64,000 nucleotides of DNA from Secundilactobacillus kimchicus JCM 15530 (GTDB lineage Bacteria; Bacillota; Bacilli; Lactobacillales; Lactobacillaceae), in the NCBI RefSeq assembly GCF_001433995.1, contig NZ_AZCX01000008.1, positions 37,127 through 101,126 of the forward strand, in the 5' to 3' direction. The notes beneath the pieces are model-generated. The model did no database searches. It saw nothing but the letters and a program-made list of their open reading frames with translations, and was not told the DNA's origin. How positions within the stretch are numbered: position 1 is the first letter of the stretch; every line of letters starts with the position of its first letter. Below are positions 60,056 to 64,000 of the stretch, piece by piece. A program made the position numbers and the translations under genes.

Positions 60056-61024
60056 TTACTGCTGCGCTGCAACAACGACCTGATTCAACCAATTCACATA
60101 CTGGTCAAACGCTTGTGGGTTCGCGTTCCAAGGAGCTTCCGGTGATGAATCCTGAAGTTTCACATGGGCGATAAAATCTTGCACCCGGGGCCAAGCGTTG
60201 GCGTTTTGTTCCACAATCGCCTGCATGACCGCCGCAAACGGCTTGCGTTCAGATTCCAGTACCCGCTGCTGTTGGGTATAATACCGCACACATTCCCGCG
60301 CAAATTCGTCTTCGTAGGTCTTTTGATCGACCCGCTGTAACGCTGTCAAATAGTCACCAATCATGGTTAACCACCCCACCGTCATCTCTCTGGAAGCTGT
60401 TGCCAGTACCTCACCACGAACATCACGACTCACAAAGCGAGCGTACGCAATCTCGTTCACTGATACATCGACGCGGGCAAACGCGTTAACCAACCGGCTA
60501 TATAATTCGTCGGCATACTCGCCATTGTCCTGCCAGTGAAGCCCAAACTGATTCAGAAAACTGCGCTTAAGCCAGCGTCCTCTCACGGTCGTGAGTTCCT
60601 CACCGATCGTGTATTCGGTCTGCCGTGATCGAGTGATGTCTTGTTCAAGCACCAGCCCTGTCAGCACATCGGCATCAGGATTCTGCTCGGCCGTGGTATT
60701 GAACGTCTGGATAACGCTCGTCTGATTCAACAAGCCGTCAGGTCCCATAAACATGACATAGTCCCCGTGGGCGACGCTGAGTCCCCATTCAAAGGACTCG
60801 GTCCAAGATAAAACGTTGTCGGGTTGTTGGTAGTCGATCCGGATGTTTTTAAATAACCGAAACGCGGTCAAGTCCGTAAGCCGATACCGGCCACCATCGA
60901 CCAAAATGATCTCGATGTCGCGGAAGTCAACGCCTAATTGGTTATTAATGGATGATAACGGCATCGCCAGGTCGTCCTCGCGCGCGTCGTTAACGGCAAT
61001 AATGATGCTAATATGTGGATTCAA
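60056..61024 (-). CDS. Glycosyltransferase family 2, surface-glycoprotein type
   Basis: 322 residues; GGGGGAA lies about 11 bases before the ATG. HISIIIAVNDAREDDLAMPL is the first Rossmann strand, IEIILVDGGRYR the second, and SVAHGDYVMFMGPDGLLN stands where the DxD-type metal/sugar motif is found (here GPDG). The C-terminal ~120 residues are helical. There is no membrane segment, so it acts in the cytoplasm on a protein or lipid before export. It lies between two large Thr/Ser-rich LPXTG adhesins, which are its most likely acceptors. A deleted second transferase gene follows. Confidence 0.8.
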   Translation of the reverse strand: MNPHISIIIAVNDAREDDLAMPLSSINNQLGVDFRDIEIILVDGGRYRLTDLTAFRLFKNIRIDYQQPDNVLSWTESFEWGLSVAHGDYVMFMGPDGLLNQTSVIQTFNTTAEQNPDADVLTGLVLEQDITRSRQTEYTIGEELTTVRGRWLKRSFLNQFGLHWQDNGEYADELYSRLVNAFARVDVSVNEIAYARFVSRDVRGEVLATASREMTVGWLTMIGDYLTALQRVDQKTYEDEFARECVRYYTQQQRVLESERKPFAAVMQAIVEQNANAWPRVQDFIAHVKLQDSSPEAPWNANPQAFDQYVNWLNQVVVAAQQ

Positions 61025-61175
61025 AGTGAGTTCCCCCTTCTACTCAGTTATGTATGGAAAGGAGCGCTTCGCCCCTTTCCTAACAAGAAAGCTGCATGCC
61101 GCCACGGAACTCATGTCGACACACAGCTTCTCGTTTGTCACTCAACGATGCTGCGAGTGACTATCAGATGAAAGC

Positions 61176-64000
61176 TTAGTACAACGATTCGTGTTCGATG
61201 CTATCGCGCCGGTTCCGACGACGACGGGCAACGCCGAATGCGACCATGGCTTCCATTACTGTCAAACCAATGCCGGCAACAACCAATGCAGAATTGTTAG
61301 CGTCGTCAGTTTGTGGCAATTTGCCGTTTGTAGCCTTGTTCAAGCCATTAACCAAGTCGGTTTGTGAGCCATTGCTCATCGCCCCGGCGATGGTTGATGA
61401 CCCTGCGCCACCGTTACCAGATCCGTTGTTAGAAACAACGTACCCAGTGGTGATAATGCCATCTTCACCTTGACGATTGGTCCCAGTGTTACCACCATTT
61501 TCACCGTTACCCGGCGTGGTGGTGTTACCATCATTACCTGGCGTAATCGTGGTTGTCGTGGTGTTGCCACCGTTACCCGGCGTGTTGGTAATGTTAACAG
61601 TATTGCCACCATTACCTGGCGTCGTGGTAGTAGTGGTGTTACCACCGTTACCTGGGGTGTTGGTAATATTAGTGATATTTGTCGTACCACCGCCATTACC
61701 TGGCGTCGTGGTTGTCGTTGTGGTATTGCCACCGTTACCTGGTGTATTGGTGTTGGTGTTAGTGTTCGTGTTACCACCATTTGTGCCAGTATTCCCACCA
61801 TTGTTGTTGATGTTCGTATTAGTGTTCGTGTTGGTATTGGTGTTGTTGCCACCGTTACCACCATTTCCACCGTTGCCACCTTCACCAGTTGTCGTGGTAG
61901 TAGTGGTTGTCTGACCATCCTTACCAGGCGTCGTAGTCGTGGTTGTAGTCGTCGTTTCGGTAGAATTGCCGTCTGGATTTTCGATCTTAACGTTGACATT
62001 GACGGTAACTTCCTTGCCGCCATCGCTCTTAGTCGTGGTCGTCTTGGTCGTTTCCTTCGTGGTCGTTGAACCATCAGAGTTCGTCGTAGTCGTCTTGGTA
62101 GTTTCAGTGGTTGTGGTATCAGTACCAGTGCCTTCACCGTTAACGTTTACGTTGTTGGTGTTGGTGTTATCGCCATTGGTGTTATTGTTGTCGATGTTAA
62201 TATCACCAGTGCCGGTAGTCCCGTTGGTGCCATCGGTACCGTCCTTACCATCTTTGCCATCTTGACCGTCTTTGCCGTCTTGACCATCTTTACCGTCAAC
62301 ACCGTCTTTACCATCAACGCCATCCTTACCGTCGGCGCCATCTTTACCGTTCTTCACGGTGAAGTGACCGGCTTCACTACCATCTGGGTAAGTGAAGTAG
62401 TAAGTGGTGTTGCCATCTTCGTCAGTTGTCGTCTTCGACAAGTCAATTGAAGGGGTTTGACCGTCCTTACCATTAGGGATGTTGATTGTTTGACTCGTGG
62501 TCGTCCCATCTGGGTTGGTGTAAGTGAAGGTAATGTTGGTCGTCTTACCATCGTCACTTGGAGTTGCCGTGATCGTTGGAATTGGCGCATCCTTACCATC
62601 TTCACCGTCTTTGCCGTCCTTACCGTTTTGAACGGTAATTGAGCCAGCCGGCGTACCATCTGGATAAGTGAAGTAGTAAGTGGTTGTCCCAGTGTCCTTG
62701 TTAACCGTGGTCTTAGTTTGGTCGATCGACGGCGTTTGACCATCCTTACCGTCCTTAGGTGCTGGAACAGTTCCGACGAGGATCTTGCCACCTTCATCAT
62801 CAGTGATGTAGTAGTTGTAAACGAGGTTGCCGTCTTTATCTAGGCCAGCTTCGATAGTCGGTGTTTGACCAGGTTCACCTTGATCGCCCTTATCACCTTT
62901 GTCACCTTTATCGCCCTTAGGGATCGTGACTGTTGAACCATCGCCGAAGGTAATAACGACGTTGCCGTCTTCATCCTTCGTAGTTCCAGTAATGGTGGCA
63001 TCTTGACCATCATCGCCTTTATCACCCTTGTCACCCTTAGCGACAGTGACCTTTGAACCATCACCGAAGATAATGACCGTGTTACCATCTTTGTCCGTGG
63101 TGGTGTCAGTAATCGTGGCATCCTGACCGGCTTCGCCAGTATCACCCTTGTCACCTTTGTCACCCTTAGAAATAGTGACCTTCTTACCATCGCTGAAGAC
63201 GATAACCGTGTTGCCATCTTGGTCATTATACTGATCAGTGATTTCAGCATCCTTGCCATCATTACCCTTCTTAATGGTAATCGTCTTACCATCGTTGAAG
63301 GTTACAACGGTGTTGCCATCTTCATCAGTGGTTGAGTTCAAGATGGTTGAATCCTTACCGTTGTAAACAGTGAAGGAACCAGCAGGCGTGCCGTCTGGGT
63401 AAGTGAAGTAGTAGGTGGTTGAATTCGTGTCTTCGTCAACCGTCGTCTTCGAAGGATCGATTGATGGTGATTGACCGTCCTTACCATTTTGAACATCAAT
63501 GGTCTTAGTGGTCGTTGAGCCATCTGGGTTCGTGTAGGTGAAGGTAATGTGCGTCGTCTTGCCGTCATCACTTGGGGTTGCCGTGATATCAGGGATCTGC
63601 GCATCCTTACCATCTTTACCGTTGTGAACCGTAATTGAACCAGCGTTACTGCCATCTGGGTAAACGAAGAAGTAGGTGGTGTTACCATCAGCGTCAGTTA
63701 CAGTCTTCGACTCATCAATTGATGGCGTTTGACCATCCTTAGGTGCGGGAACAGTGCTAGTAATGACTTTGTTGCCATCTTCATCGGTGTAGTAGAAGTT
63801 GTAGACTGGGTTGCCATCAGCATCTTGGCCTAATTCAACCTTAGGCGTTTGACCATCTTCACCTTTATCACCCTTGTCGCCTTTGTCGCCCTTGGCAACC
63901 GTGACTTTAGAACCGTCACCGAAGATCAGAACAGTGTTGCCGTCTTCGTCAGTAGTTTGGCTAGTGATCGTGGCATCCTTACCCTTAGGAATCGTCAATG
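61176..64000 (-). CDS. Collagen-like LPXTG adhesin (5' end outside window)
   Basis: More than 940 residues; the frame runs off the right edge, so the signal peptide is not seen. Long alternating modules are visible: units of about 45 residues with DGNTTYYFTYPDGS.AG..TV.NGKDG and shorter GDKGDKGDKGE or DGKDGxDGKDG stretches with Gly every third residue, as in bacterial collagen-like triple helices. A Thr-rich region (TTTTETTKTTTT) and an Asn/Gly/Thr stalk (GGNTNTNTNT, TPGNGGNTTTTTT) follow. The end has the sortase signal LPQTDD, a hydrophobic segment and the tail RRRRNRRDS. It should be a covalently anchored fibrous adhesin; its Thr-rich parts are likely sugar acceptors for the adjacent transferase. 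Confidence 0.88.
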   Translation of the reverse strand, partial: LTIPKGKDATITSQTTDEDGNTVLIFGDGSKVTVAKGDKGDKGDKGEDGQTPKVELGQDADGNPVYNFYYTDEDGNKVITSTVPAPKDGQTPSIDESKTVTDADGNTTYFFVYPDGSNAGSITVHNGKDGKDAQIPDITATPSDDGKTTHITFTYTNPDGSTTTKTIDVQNGKDGQSPSIDPSKTTVDEDTNSTTYYFTYPDGTPAGSFTVYNGKDSTILNSTTDEDGNTVVTFNDGKTITIKKGNDGKDAEITDQYNDQDGNTVIVFSDGKKVTISKGDKGDKGDTGEAGQDATITDTTTDKDGNTVIIFGDGSKVTVAKGDKGDKGDDGQDATITGTTKDEDGNVVITFGDGSTVTIPKGDKGDKGDKGDQGEPGQTPTIEAGLDKDGNLVYNYYITDDEGGKILVGTVPAPKDGKDGQTPSIDQTKTTVNKDTGTTTYYFTYPDGTPAGSITVQNGKDGKDGEDGKDAPIPTITATPSDDGKTTNITFTYTNPDGTTTSQTINIPNGKDGQTPSIDLSKTTTDEDGNTTYYFTYPDGSEAGHFTVKNGKDGADGKDGVDGKDGVDGKDGQDGKDGQDGKDGKDGTDGTNGTTGTGDINIDNNNTNGDNTNTNNVNVNGEGTGTDTTTTETTKTTTTNSDGSTTTKETTKTTTTKSDGGKEVTVNVNVKIENPDGNSTETTTTTTTTTPGKDGQTTTTTTTTGEGGNGGNGGNGGNNTNTNTNTNTNINNNGGNTGTNGGNTNTNTNTNTPGNGGNTTTTTTTPGNGGGTTNITNITNTPGNGGNTTTTTTPGNGGNTVNITNTPGNGGNTTTTTITPGNDGNTTTPGNGENGGNTGTNRQGEDGIITTGYVVSNNGSGNGGAGSSTIAGAMSNGSQTDLVNGLNKATNGKLPQTDDANNSALVVAGIGLTVMEAMVAFGVARRRRNRRDSIEHESLY

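Noticed and set aside
61477..62265. Long plus-strand frames rich in Val, Leu and Pro
   Set aside because: They are the reverse reading of the Thr/Asn/Gly repeats of the collagen-like adhesin and have no start signals.
1..64000. Insertion sequences, prophage genes, tRNA or rRNA genes
   Set aside because: No transposase, integrase, phage structural gene or tRNA/rRNA pattern was seen anywhere in the window.

Overview
The window reads as the chromosome of a heterofermentative lactobacillus (Levilactobacillus, Secundilactobacillus or Lentilactobacillus type). The evidence is an L. brevis-type S-layer gene, WxL/csc surface proteins, LPXTG and KxYKxGKxW adhesins, pro-kumamolisin (S53) proteases, AGGAGG-type ribosome sites and compact T-tailed terminators. 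The genus is inferred from protein families; there is no rRNA to confirm it.

Layout. 1-8 kb: surface genes, mostly on the minus strand (a partial Cna/SpaA-like adhesin, a matrixin metalloprotease and two S-layer-type proteins). 8.4-17 kb: metabolism and small regulators (aldehyde dehydrogenase, GNAT, a 57-residue peptide, degV-niaR, niaP with two NiaR operators, a 3-hydroxyacyl-CoA dehydrogenase, three 126-bp tandem repeats that fold, and a fumarate reductase-like flavoprotein). 17-22.3 kb: secreted proteins, including one S53 protease, a TetR regulator and a 34-residue peptide. 22.5-25.8 kb: an esterase/isochorismatase operon with a possible cre site, a LexA-box operon (YolD-like plus OB-like protein) and an FMN reductase. 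27-38 kb: cell-envelope block (OatA-like acetyltransferase, two membrane glycosyltransferases, a Cys-rich SpaA-type protein and a complete csc/WxL cluster). 38.5-41.1 kb: a ComX/SigH-like sigma factor, a possible ComK-like protein and a broken antitoxin. 41.3-48.2 kb: secreted paralogues, a second matrixin and two more S53 genes, one with a nonsense codon. 49.3-56.4 kb: dehydrogenase plus MFS pair, then an accessory zone with a small hydrophobic peptide, a frameshifted ATPase, an MqsR/Panacea-type toxin-antitoxin operon with a frameshifted toxin, another frameshifted antitoxin and a universal stress protein. 56.5-57 kb: hairpin-rich non-coding DNA with its own promoter and terminator signals. 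57-64 kb: two large repetitive LPXTG adhesins with one intact and one deleted glycosyltransferase gene.

The most interesting non-standard signals are the hairpin-rich candidate RNA directly upstream of the universal stress protein, the tandem repeats whose hairpin stem changes sequence while staying paired, the SOS-type two-gene operon, and the run of single-lesion disruptions in toxin-antitoxin, ATPase and protease genes between 40.8 and 55.7 kb. All family names below come from reading motifs by eye; no database search was run.
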